From Platanthera guangdongensis (taxonomy: Eukaryota; Streptophyta; Magnoliopsida; Asparagales; Orchidaceae), in contig CM077163.1 of assembly GCA_039583875.1 (NCBI GenBank), positions 230,384,646-230,448,645 of the forward strand: DNA of 64,000 bases. Reading direction: 5' to 3'. The notes under the pieces were generated by a model. That model was given only the letters and a program-made list of their open reading frames with translations. It did no database searches and was not told the origin of the DNA. The position numbers and the translations under genes are program-made. Position 1 is the stretch's first letter. Each line of letters starts with the position of its first letter. This document shows positions 36,201-46,752 of the stretch, in pieces.

Positions 36201-37048
36201 ATTACTATTCTTAGATTTGTTATCGTATGTTGTGTAAATAAATAACTAAAAGAAATAAACTGGTATGTTCTTTTTTGTGATGTGTACTACTGTGACTTAA
36301 TTTTTGAAAACTTCTGATTTTTCCTCATATCATTTGGGGGAAAACTTGCGATAGGGTTTCCACACCTCGTAGGAGCCAAGCTCAATTGGAGCGAAGAAGA
36401 GGTCGACACCTCGCAGGAGCCAAGCTCAACTGGGGCGGAGAAGAGGTCGACACCTCGCAGGAGCCAAGCTCAATTGGGGCGGAGAAGAGGTTGACACCTC
36501 GCAGGAGCCAAGCTCAATTGGGGCGGAGAAGAGGTCCACCCCTCGCAGGATCCAAGCTCAACTAGGGTTGAGAAAAGGTCGACACCTCATAGGAGCCAAG
36601 CTCAACTGGGGTGGAGAAGAGGTCGACACCTCACAAGAGTCAAGCTCAATTAGGGTGGACAAGAGGTCGACACCTCGCAGGAGCCAAGCTCAACTGCGGT
36701 GGAGAAGAGGTCGACACCTCGCGGGAGACAAGCTCAAATGGGGTGGAAAAGAGGTCGACACCTTACTGGAGCCAAGCTCAACTGGCTGGAGAAGATATCG
36801 ATACCTCGCAGGAGCCAAGTTCAACTGGGGTGGAGAAGGGGTCGACACCTAGCAAGAGCCAAGCTCAACTAGTGTGGAGAAGAGGTGGACGCCTCGCGGG
36901 AGCCAAACTCAACCGGGGTGGAGAAGAGGTCGACACAACTTGGGAGCTAAGCTTAATTGGGGGGGGGGGGGTGGAGAGGAGGTCGACATCTCGCAGGATC
37001 CAAGCTCAACTGGAATAAAGAAGAGGTCGAGACCTCGCAATACCCAAG
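33253..37048. repeat. 44-bp minisatellite array (interrupted)
   Basis: Units of the type AGGAGCCAAGCTCAACTGGG followed by a GGAGAAGAGGTCGACACCTCG block repeat with a period of exactly 44 bp in the clean part (AGGAGC at 36371, 36415, 36459). Degenerate units fill 33253-33498 and clean units fill 36365-37048. The gap is the LTR element at 33499-36364. The same family resumes at 50567 beyond the Athila insertion. Open frames through it are repeat by-products. Confidence 0.9.
33499..36364 (+). mobile_element. Coding-free long-LTR retroelement (LARD-like), internally deleted
   Basis: It starts TGTGATGAACC and ends GGGTTTCCACA, with perfect duplications CCTCG at 33494-33498 and 36365-36369 inside the minisatellite. 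LTR1 spans 33499-35871 and is followed by a primer-binding site (TGGTATCAGAGG, 35874-35885). After about 60 bp of internal sequence comes a partial LTR2 (about 35931-36364) matching LTR1 35438-35871. Most of the internal region and the 5' part of LTR2 are missing. LTR1 has a TATATAAATAG near 33546 and a long CT-rich tract (33720-34480). No gag or pol is seen. Confidence 0.85.
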
Positions 37049-37229
37049 TGATAACTTCTCAAAAGAAGTTATCTAAGTCCATTTTCTTTAGTATAAATGA
37101 AGGAAAAAGATGTTTTAATGGGTAAGAAAATATGATAAAATTTATATTTAACCTATGTTTGACTAATTTGATCATTTTCCAATATTTGTTTGTTAGAATC
37201 AGCGATAAATTCAATCCGGAGAAGTGATG

Positions 37230-37954
37230 CTGGAGTAATTTAAAAGAGTTATTAAGAAAATATCTGCATTGCGGATTAGCCCAACATCAACAAGTCTCTA
37301 CATTCTATAATGGGTTGCAAACGACAACTATGGTTCTAGTTGACGGAGCCGCAGGGGGTTCCTTAATGAAGAAATATCCTGAAGACGCTTACATAATCTT
37401 AGAATACCTTACTTCTAATATTTATCAAGCTTATGAGAGACAAGGGAATGGTAATCCGGTTGGAGTCCATAAAGTGGACCAAATTACATCTTTGGCCGCT
37501 CAGATGAAGTCTCGATTTAATTTAATTAATAAAAGGTTAGATTCAGTGTCTACCCCTACATCTAGTGCTCCACTCACCGTTGACTAATTAAATCAAATTA
37601 CTGAAGAAGCAAATTATGTGGGTGGGCTACAAAGACAAATTCCACCAGGATTTGTCAATCATTATCAGCCCGAGTGACGGAATCATCCAAACTTCTCACG
37701 GAAGACTAATCAAGGGATGAATCAACCGCCGAGATTTAATCGAAATACTAACTAATACATAATAATCCCCCTAATAACCAAGTAAACTCTAGGAGATTGA
37801 CAAATGAAATTATCGTATGAATGTTGCAGAAAAATGACGCTTGAATGGTGGGTATTGAATCCTCTGTAAGATCCTTAGAATCTACCTTGGGTTAATTAGC
37901 AAATACATTAAGTCAAAGGCAAATTGGTTCATTACCTTCGGATACTAGACCTAA
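37230..37954 (+). pseudogene. Athila gag fragment, left part
   Basis: It reads LRKYLHCGLAQHQQVSTFYN, then TTMVLVDGAAGGSLMKK, DAYIILEYLTSN, QITSLAAQMKSRF and, past stops, LQRQIPPGFVNHYQ. This is the usual order of Athila gag. It breaks off at SDTRPN, where the chromovirus inserted, and continues at 49506. Confidence 0.8.
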
Positions 37955-40731
37955 TGAAACGCCCCCGGTTTTTCCGTGTTTTGTTTGATCTTTGGCTGGC
38001 GTTACGATGACGTAATTCCCGGCTTTTTGCCGTTGTAGAGCGTGGTCTTAGCTCTTAGGGTTCCCTATGTAGCCTGTTTGTAGCCCGTTAGCAAGATTCC
38101 CCAGCTAGCCGGAGTCTGTTTGGTGACTCGGTTGGGCCTCTTAGGGAATGCTTGTGTTTTTGGCTTCGGGTGGTGATATCCCGGGTTTTGTTCGTCGAAT
38201 GCTAATTTCGACTTCGCAGTTGTGTTCGTAGCGTGGGTTTTTAGCTGCGATGTGAATTTCGTCATTTTCCGAGATGTTTCGGGTCTCGCGTCGTTTTGAT
38301 ATTGCGTGTAAGTAATTAATATGTATTGATTGTTTATTATTAAACCTGATGTATATATATAGCCTTAGGATAGAAAATAGGGCTCGGTTCATTGTTTCTT
38401 TTCTTTTTCCCTTTGGAAGGAGCTGCCGCCTGTGCGAGAGGAAGAGAACCGCCGGACTACCCTATCCTTCGGACGCTGATTCCTGGAGATTTAGCGGTCG
38501 AAATTCGATTTCGAGAGTGGATCTGGACTGCCCTCGCCTGGATCTGCATTCTTTCTGTTCCTCGGCTTGGCGCTCTACGGCTAGATCCGAGAGTGGGGGG
38601 AAGTCGCCGACCAAGTTTTTTCTGGTATTGAGGCAAGTGATGTTCCTTCATCCTTGTCAAAGTTGATCTTTGTCTTCTTTTTGATTAAATTTTTACCTCT
38701 CTCCTGCTTAGATCTTAGGTGTACGCTAGGGTTCGTTCCCGATCATACCTTGGTTAGTGTAGAGAAGTTCCAGGTAAATCTCAGTTTTCCTGAGAGATTG
38801 TGTCTTTTAGGGACGGATTTTGGTTCGGTTCAGGCAGAGTAGTTGCTATTGCCGATGGATGATGGAATTCTAGAGAGGGGCCTCGTTCTCGTTTTTGGTT
38901 GCTTGCTGGGTCTGGCGCCTGTAGCCAGTCGGGGTGTCGACACCTTTGTGTCGACACCGGCCAGTCTTGGTGTCGACACTTAGTGTCGACACCAGCAGCG
39001 GTAGTGTCGACACCTTGTGTCGACACCGGCCGCAGTGGTGTCGACACCTGGTGTCGACACCAGCAGCGGTAGTGTCGACACCTTGTGTCGACACCGGCCG
39101 CAGTGGTGTCGACACCTGGTGTCGACACCAGCAGCGGTAGTGTCGACACCTTGTGTCGACACCGGCCGCAGTGGTGTCGACACTTGGTGTCGACACTTGG
39201 TGTCGACACCAGCAGCGGTAGTGTCGACACCTTGTGTCGACACCGGCCGCAGTGGTGTCGACACTTGGTGTCGACACCGGCAGCGGTTGTGTCGACACCT
39301 TGTGTCGACACCGGCTTGTCGTGGTGTCGACACATTGTGTCGACACTGGGTGTCGCGCTTGTTTAGGGGTCAGGTAAGACTTGGGGTTGGTTCGGGTTAG
39401 GCGTGCAAGGCCGCGTCGGTTGGACCCGACGTTTTTGCCTTGGGTTCGTGTGTTTCTTAGGATTGTTAGTGTGACTTTTCCCTAGGGGGGACATTGGGTG
39501 TTCGGCTAGTTTCTGCATGCCGACTCTTGGGTTGTGGCAGGTGGTGGAGTTTTGGTGGCCTCTGGAGGGGTGGTTTTATGTGGAGAGCTGTGGTCACCGC
39601 CTTTTGCCCCGGTTTGGGTTGGTGTGTGTGGGACCCTAAAGCTGTCACTATTTGACCCCTTAGCCCTTTTTGGATCTGATTTTGGTTATGTATTCAGATC
39701 CATGTTTTGACCACTGCCACTTACCCACGTGTTAGGACTGTTAGTCCCTTTCCTGCTTATGCTTTCTTTTCTTTTGGCATATATGTATATGTCTTGTTGC
39801 TGTTGCAGACTCTTTTGGTAGGGCATAATGGTTTTATTGCTCGCACTTGGTGTGCTCTGCTGTGCTTTAGACAGTACTTTCTTCTTACTGTTACCCCTTT
39901 TCTTTTGTTTATAGCATTTTGTTGCCGGGTTGGTAAACTCTTCTTCTTATTTGCTCATTAATCTATTGCTCTTTTTACCTTTTGATTATTTTCTTGCTGA
40001 GGTGTTCTTTTCTTGAATGCCTCAGGTTCAGGTTGTAGCCAGTTCAGCGGCTAGTTCTTTTGGAGGGGCTTGTTGGTGGCCTCTTGGGTAGCTGAGATAG
40101 CTGATCCCCGTTTTTTTTGTGAGGTAGTTCTTTACTTTTCTGCATAGACATACATACTCGCCAGTGGGTTCGTGTCAGGTTGTTGACGCCCACTGGTGGC
40201 TTCTTGCGATGCTGGGTATGAACTTAAACTGCTGTTTTTGCCTATTTGTGGTTGGTTACCTGCTTCTGGGAAGGATTTATGCTAGGTTGCATGTTAGATA
40301 TTTTAAAACCTAAAAGCATTATTATATGTACCTCATGCATGACATGTTTCTAAAACAAAAACACTATTTTTCCTCAGCGTAAAACACTATCTTTCATACA
40401 TACTATATTCACCTTAGAGTCGTGCATACCATGAGTCGTCCCCTAGGGACACTTATGCTCATTTAGGGTATCAACTTAATTGAACCAAAGTATTTTCTGC
40501 TGCGTATAAATATAATTTTAATTGTGGACTAGCTGATCCACCGTGCCGAGGGATACGACCATTCAACATAACTGATTTTCTTTCATATTTAATCAACGAT
40601 TTTCCTTAAAATCTAAGGTCTGGAGTTTTGCCTGAGCGTGTGCAGTTATCCCCTGCACGACGTGGCATCACGGCACATGTTTTCTCTTGCTCTGATATGA
40701 TTTCTTCGTTGAGAAAATGCGGGTTGTGACA
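37955..40731 (+). repeat. 5' LTR of the chromovirus
   Basis: 2,777 bp, starting TGAAACGCCCC and ending GTTGTGACA. TATA box (TATATATATAG) at about 38352-38362. Downstream of it is a 420-bp array of the palindrome GTGTCGACAC. Length differs from the 3' LTR by 24 bp, mostly in that array. Confidence 0.93.
38933..39355. repeat. Palindromic satellite inside the 5' LTR
   Basis: About 25 copies of the 10-bp palindrome GTGTCGACAC, separated alternately by 3-base (CTT, TTG, CTG) and 11-base (CGGCCGCAGTG, CAGCAGCGGTA) spacers. This gives a 34-bp half-unit and a 68-bp full unit. All six frames stay open through it because the unit lacks stops; I do not regard these frames as genes. Confidence 0.93.
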
Positions 40732-40733
40732 GT

Positions 40734-40746
40734 TGGTATCAGAGGG
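40734..40746 (+). promoter_or_regulatory. Primer-binding site of the chromovirus
   Basis: TGGTATCAGAGGG starts two bases after the 5' LTR; it fits an initiator tRNA-Met primer with the last positions changed. Confidence 0.85.
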
Positions 40747-40889
40747 AAGTTGCTTGACAAATGGTTGGGCAACCTTTCCCTTGTCTGCATTAGTGGTTAG
40801 CGTCATACCATACACACACCGATATGTCATCAGCACGTCTTGGCTAAAGCACGAACACTACACTCATGAGCATAAAGAAGTATACGGGG

Positions 40890-41068
40890 CATATTATGTA
40901 GTATGAGATGCATAATATGTGTTTGTATATGGATCCACCATAGGAGGCAACATGTGAGGGTTATGTAGTATGGGATGCATAACCTCACCACATGAGTGCG
41001 GCTAGCACGTTTTCTTTTTTTCGTTGCATGAGAATGTTATGTAGTATGGGATGCATAACATTTTCATG
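40890..41068 (+). ncRNA. Three related stem-loops in the chromovirus leader
   Basis: 40890-40919, 40951-40994 and 41027-41068 each form a stem closed by TTATG/CATAA around a nearly identical 12-nt loop (TAGTATGGGATG; one A change in the first). The inner and outer stem bases differ between copies but remain paired. They lie between the primer-binding site and gag. I infer an RNA element; its role is unknown. Confidence 0.6.
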
Positions 41069-41418
41069 TGTACGCCGCTCATGGCATGCACTAAGACCTT
41101 TTTAGAATGCGTAGCACATCATGCATAGCATAACATTTCATAAGCACAACGTGCCAAGCTAAAGATTTGCAAGATGACATATGTACACACATGGTTTTGA
41201 GTCAAAAAGAATACAAATACATGCATTCATGGTTTAGGCACATGAGTTAGTATGATGGTGGTGAACCATCTTAGGTTAAGCATAATATCATCATGGTAAA
41301 AACAACTCCCAGAGCAAGTTTTTCAGTTGAAGTTCATATTTAAGTGTGTTTGTCTGTACTGGGTAGTTTTGTTCTAGCTGATGGGCTAGGTTTTGTCTAA
41401 AGCTTGTGCGATTTTAGG

Positions 41419-42746
41419 ATGGCGAGACGTCCTGCGACGAGATCGACCCCCCAATCCGAGGCTGAGACGTCAGGAGCGCAGAGCGATGCGTTGGTAGAAA
41501 GCCTGCGGCAGAGTAATGAGGCATTATCGAGGCAGGTAGTGGCTATGCAGGCTCAGATTCAGTCCCTTGTAGCAGTGGTGGCGGGACAGACCCCGAGAGC
41601 TCAGGACCCCGCTGAGGGGGTAGCTGTTCCTGCCCCTCCTGCTCCTCCCGTGTCTTTGGTTGTGGTGCCCCCGGAGATGACGTTCATATCCCAGTTTCAG
41701 CGGCTGAGACCCCCTACCTATGATGGGCAAGCAGATTTCATGATTTTGGATGACTGACTGATTACCATTAAGGAGATGTTCTCCTAATCAGGGATTACGG
41801 ACGATCAGAGAGTGATGCTCGCTGCCTACCAGCTCAAGGGCTTAGCAAAGAGTTGGTGGCTGAGGGAGAAAGAGAGCTTGGTGGCAGGATGCACTTGAGA
41901 ATCATTTAAGGTGATGTTGTTAAGTAAGTTTTTGCCTTCAGTCGAGCGGGACCGGCTAATGAATGACTTTCTTCATTTAAAGCAGAGGAAACTCATGGTT
42001 AGTGAGTATGAGATTGAGTTTAGTAAGTTGAGTCGGTTTGCTCCGGGTCTGGTGAGTGTTGAGGCAGACCGAGTTAAGCGATTTCTGGGTGGACTAAGAA
42101 GCGACATTCAGCAGTTAGCGAATGCCTATGGAGCAGTCAGTTATGCCAGCGTGATTGAAGCTGCCTTGAGAGTTGAGGTCATTGAGAATGCCAAGAATAG
42201 AGGTCAGCAGTTGAGGAAGGATAAGCGGAAGTCCGGTGGAGGGAAGAGCCCTCAGGAACCTGATGCTGTCTCGAGAAAGAAGATCAAGGAGATTTGTAGC
42301 TTTTGTGGTCGGCCAGGCCACCCCTTTGAGAAGTGTTTCAAAAGGTTGGGAGCGCAGAATAAGGAACAGGTGCATGCGATTCAGGGTGTTTCCAGGGGAG
42401 ACTTGGTGTGTGTCTTGTGTGGAAGGAAGGGGCATGAGGCTGCCCGTTGTTGGTTAAAAGATAAGGTCTGTTTTCAGTGCGGCCAGAAGGGTCATCTCAA
42501 GACAAGGTGCCCTCAGACCCAGCCTATTCTGCAGCCAGTTCCCCTCCAGGCTTTGCCACCGCCTCAGCAAATGGATAAAGGAAAGGGGAAGCTGAATGTG
42601 CTTTTGGCAGACGAAGCGAAGACCTCGACCCAGGTTATCTCAGGTTCGACTCCTCCCCAGTCGTTTCGTTACGTTCCCTTTTTGGTGGTAGTTTTCGTTT
42701 TAGCGCTTGTTGTCTTAGATGCGTGTGCAATTCGTAGGACGATTTA
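41419..42746 (+). pseudogene. Chromovirus gag with three zinc knuckles
   Basis: It starts at MARRPATRS, then a coiled-coil-like SLRQSNEALSRQVVAMQAQ. The retrotrans_gag region follows (QLKGLAKSWWLREKE, FKVMLLSKFLPSVERDRL, LRSDIQQLANAYGAVSYA) and three CCHC knuckles: CSFCGRPGHPFEKC, CVLCGRKGHEAARC and CFQCGQKGHLKTRC. Stops occur at 41755-41757 (Trp to TGA), in FS*SG near 41786, and at 41896-41898 (Trp to TGA). The protease/pol frame is +1 relative to gag, entered near 42700. Confidence 0.9.
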
Positions 42747-45700
42747 AGGTAAAGAACCGCTGGGCGCGCGTTCTCTTCGACTCCGGCGCTACCCACTCGT
42801 TTGTGGCTAGAGCCTTCGAGGAGCGGTTCAGTTTGGGCCTAGATCGTGTTGGTGGTGCCTTCTGTGTTAAGTTCCCCTCCGGTGACTCTGTGGTTACGAA
42901 CCTGGGTGTCCTCGATTGTCCGATTTTGTTGGGAGATTTTCTAGCCAAGGCAGATCTGAAGGTGATTGACCTGGAGGACTTCGATGTTATTTTGGGCATG
43001 GACTGGTTGTCAAGGTACGATGTTGTGATCCAGTGCAAGGGTAAGCGCTTGGACTTCGTCAAAGACAACGGTTAGCCAGAGAGCGTTTATGGGTATTCCC
43101 TCCAGGAGTCTCCAGTCATTTCTGTGGTGCGTGCTCGGAAGTTGCTTGATTCTGGCTGTTTTGCCTGTGTGGTCTCTCTGGTAGGGACGATTGTTAGTGT
43201 GCCCCGCTTGGAAGAGATTCATGTGGTGTGTGACTTCTCTGATGTGTTTCCTGACGATCTTCCCGGTCTTCCACCCGATCGAGATGTCGAGTTTGTGATA
43301 GATTTGGAGCCAGGCACGCGTCCTATTGTAAAGGCTCCGTACCGGATGGCCCCGCGAGAGCTGGAAGAGTTGCGAATTCAGCTGGATGAGATGTTGGCAA
43401 AAGGCTTCATAAGGCCGAGCTCTTCGCCTTGGGGTGCGCCAGTGCTGTTCGTTAAAAAGAAAGATGGGTCGATGAGGTTATGCATCGACTATAAAGAGCT
43501 GAACAAGGTTACTATTAAGAACAGGTACCCTTTGCCGCGAATCGACGATTTGTTTGACCAACTGCGTGGTAGTGCCGTGTTTTCCAAGATAGATCTTCGT
43601 TCGGGCTATCACCAGTTGAGGATTCGGGAGTCAGATGTTCCGCGGACGGCGTTCCGCTCTCGTCATGGGCATTTTGAGTTTTTGGTTATGTCATTTGGTT
43701 TGACTAATGCGCCCTCAGCTTTTATGGATTTGATGAACAAAGTTTTCAAGGATTTTCTAGATAAGTTTGTGATTGTCTTTATAGACGATGTTTTGGTGTA
43801 CTCTAAAGATGCGGAGGAGCATGATCGACATTTGCGACTGGTCTTGACGACTCTGAGAGACCATAAGCTATACGCCAAGCTGAGCAAATGTGAATTTTGG
43901 TTGCCTCAAGTTTCTTTTCTCGGCCACGTGGTTAATAAGGAGGGAATATCGGTGGACCCAGAAAAGATCGTTGCTGTTATGGAATGGGCGAGACCTGTTA
44001 CTCCCAAAGAGATCAGAAGCTTCTTGGGTTTGGCTGGTTATTATAGAAGATTTGTGGAAGGCTTCTCTACCTTGTCCGCGCCGTTGACCAAGTTGACGCA
44101 GAAGAATGTAGCCTTCATATGGGATGACAAGTGTGAGAAGGATTTTGAGGAACTAAAAAGAAGGCTATGTTCAGCTCCAATTTTGTCTTTGCCTACTGAA
44201 GATAGTGAGTATGATATATATGTGGATGCGTCGCATGTCGGACTGGGCTGCGTTTTGATGCAGGGCGGGAAGGTGATTGCGTACGGGTCAAGACATCTAA
44301 AGACTCACGAGAGGAATTACCCTACGCATGACCTGGAGTTTGCAGCTGTGATCTATGCGTTGAAGTTGTGGAGGCATTTGCTATATGGCGCGCATTGCAA
44401 GATTTTCACGGATCATAAAAGTTTGAAGTATGTCTTCACTCAGAAAGAATTGAATCTGCGCCAGCGACGGTGGTTGTAGTACGTGGCCGACTATGATGTT
44501 AAAATCCAGTATCACCCGGGCAAGGCAAATGTGGTGGTTGATGCCCTGAGTCAGAAGTCAGGTAAGATTTTCAATCTCTCCGCCGAGCGTCTAGTGGAAG
44601 AGTTTCTTTTGATGGACATTTCTGTTGAGGACCAAGGTCCAGCGGGATTGGGTGTGTGTGGGACCGCATATTTGGGCTTCCCCATCGCGTTCCAGGTCTG
44701 GGTGTTGACCCCGGTGGGCCCCCCGTGTGGCGGAATATCCCCGCCATCCCGTGGTTGGATTAGTCTCACATTGCCTGCAGCGGGTGGTCCTTGGTGTTTA
44801 TGTACCCCCGTCCCCCCTTACCATCACCTCGGGGTTTTGGGAAGATGTGTGGTGACGGGTGGTTTCCACATGGTATCAGAGCCATCCCGCTGCGGGGGTG
44901 TGTTGAGGACCAAGGTCCAGCGGGATTGGGTGTGTGTGGGACCGCATATTTGGGCTTCCCCATCGCGTTCCAGGTCTGGGTGTTGACCCCGGTGGGCCCC
45001 CCGTGTGGCGGAATATCCCCGCCATCCCGTGGTTGGATTAGTCCCACATTGCCTGCAGCGGGTGGTCCTTGGTATTTATGTACCCCCGTCCCCCCTTACC
45101 ATCACCTCGGGGTTTTGGGAAGATGTGTGGTGACGGGTGGTTTCCACAATTTCTGTGGGAAGCTGCGATTCGCATAGTAGCTTGGCAGTGGCAGAACCTT
45201 CGTGGATTGCGCTTACGAGACTGCATCAGAAGGATGATCCCGATCTTCTGCATTTGTATCTTCGAGCTGAAAAAGGTGAATTACCAGATTTCTCTATAGA
45301 TGATGCGGGTACCCTGAAGTACCGTGGCAGGTTTTGCATCCCCGCAGTTGGAGATATCCGGGATATGGTGTGCAGAGAAGCCCACGGATCTAGTGTTGCC
45401 TACCATCCAGGGTCTACCAAGATGTATCATGATTTAAAGCAGACTACCTGGTGGTATAGGATGAAGAAGGACATAGCCAGATTTGTTTCAGAGTGTTTCA
45501 CTTGCAGGCGTGTGAAAGCCGACCATGGGAGGCCTGGTGGCAAGCTGACTCCCTTGGAGATTCCGATGTGGAAGTGGGAGAGTATCTCGATGGATTTCAT
45601 TACAGGCTTACCGAGATATCCTAAGGGGCATGATTCAGTTTGGATAATCGTAGACAGATTGATGAAGAGTGCTCATTTCGTACCATTTAAGATCGATTAT

Positions 45701-46627
45701 CTGATGAGGAAGATAACCGAGCTGTATCTGGAAGAGGTTGTCAGATTGCATGGTGTACCCGTAAGTATCATATCGGATCGAGACTCGAGGTTCACGTCTC
45801 ATTTTTGAAAGAGCCTTCAAGAGGGGTTGGGTACAGATTTGAGATATTCTACGGCTTATCATCTGCAGACCAATGGTCAGACGGAGCGAGTAAATCAGAT
45901 TGTGTAAGATATGATCCGATGATATATTCTGCACCACGGAGGAGCGTGGGACGAGCGCTTGCGGCTTATGAAATTCGCATATAACAATAGTTATAAAAAA
46001 AGCTTGCAAATGGCTCCTTTTGAAGCTTTGTATGGGAGGCGCTGCAGGACTCCCTTGTTTTGGGCTGAGCTTGGCGAGGGACCTTTGTTGGGTCCAGAAG
46101 CGCTCGAGGAGATGGAAACCGCTGTGAAGCTTATTCGGGAAAAGCTTCGGATAGCCCAGGAGAGATATGAGAAGAACGCCAATCGGCGTAGATCGGACTT
46201 GGAATTTGTTGTGGGGGACTCGGTGTTCTTAAAGGTCTCCCCGTTGATCGGAGTCAAGCGATTTGGCAAGAACAGGAAGTTGGACCCGAGGTACGTGGGG
46301 CAGTTTCCGATTGTTGAGCGGATTGGGATATCAGCTTATAGGCTGGCGTTGCCCGCGAATTTCCCTGGCGTGCATGATGTCTTTCACGTCAGTCAGTTGC
46401 GGAAATGTGTGATAGATGGCAGGCAGGTTTTGGATTCTGTGCCTCAGTTGGAGCCGAATCTTTCTTATGTAGAGGTGCCTGTTCGCATTTTGGATTCTCA
46501 AATTCGTGCGTTGCGGAAGAAGACTATTCCTATGGTTAAAGTTTTATGGAGGAATCAGGATGTGGAAAGCGCGACTTGGGAGCTGGAGTCGGCTATGAGG
46601 GAGGCTCACCCTCATCTGTTTCCCTGA
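42719..46627 (+). pseudogene. Chromovirus pol (protease, RT, RNase H, integrase, chromodomain) split by a TRIM
   Basis: One frame throughout. Protease VLFDSGATHSF near 42773; [23 protein letters not shown] and [11 protein letters not shown]; RNase [14 protein letters not shown] and FTDHKSLKY; then the TRIM at 44623-45148. Integrase continues with a zinc region ([12 protein letters not shown]) and all three acidic motifs ([26 protein letters not shown]). The last 50 residues form a chromodomain (VRILDSQI..VKVLWRNQD..ATWELESAM). Stops lie near 43073, 44477, 45806 (Trp to TGA), 45905 and 45920. The TRIM plus its duplication adds 531 bp, so the frame is kept on both sides. Confidence 0.94.
44623..45148 (+). 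mobile_element. TRIM/SMART element: two 248-bp LTRs, 30-bp internal region
   Basis: LTR1 is 44623-44870 and LTR2 is 44901-45148, both TGTTGAGGACC...GTTTCCACA, with about two differences. The internal region (44871-44900) is only a primer-binding site TGGTATCAGAGCC and a purine-rich end GCGGGGGTG. Perfect duplications ATTTC at 44618-44622 and 45149-45153. A TATTTATG (45073-45080) may be the core promoter. No coding capacity. Confidence 0.95.
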
Positions 46628-46737
46628 TCTTGTGCCTGGTATGCTCTGTTTTATTCTTATATATAGTCCTTTCCTGACTCTTTCTCTCTCCTTCTATATA
46701 GGAGTGTTGTGAGTAAAGTTTCGAGGCGAAACTTTCT

Positions 46738-46752
46738 TTTAGGGGGAGTGGC
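46738..46752 (+). promoter_or_regulatory. Polypurine tract of the chromovirus
   Basis: TTTAGGGGGAGTGGC directly precedes the 3' LTR; it primes plus-strand DNA synthesis in this family. Confidence 0.85.

Noticed and set aside
36568..37125. Plus-strand frames with repeated KLNWGGEEVDT peptides
   Set aside because: Products of the 44-bp minisatellite; 44 is not a multiple of three, so the frame rotates and no stable protein repeat exists.
38933..39355. CRISPR-like look of regularly spaced palindromes
   Set aside because: Spacers are two recurring sequences instead of unique ones, and the array lies in an LTR of a plant retrotransposon.
38781..39400. Long open frames in all phases across the GTGTCGACAC array
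   Set aside because: The repeat unit has no stop codon in any phase; the predicted proteins are pure low-complexity repeats and the same frames recur in the 3' LTR (47581-48248).
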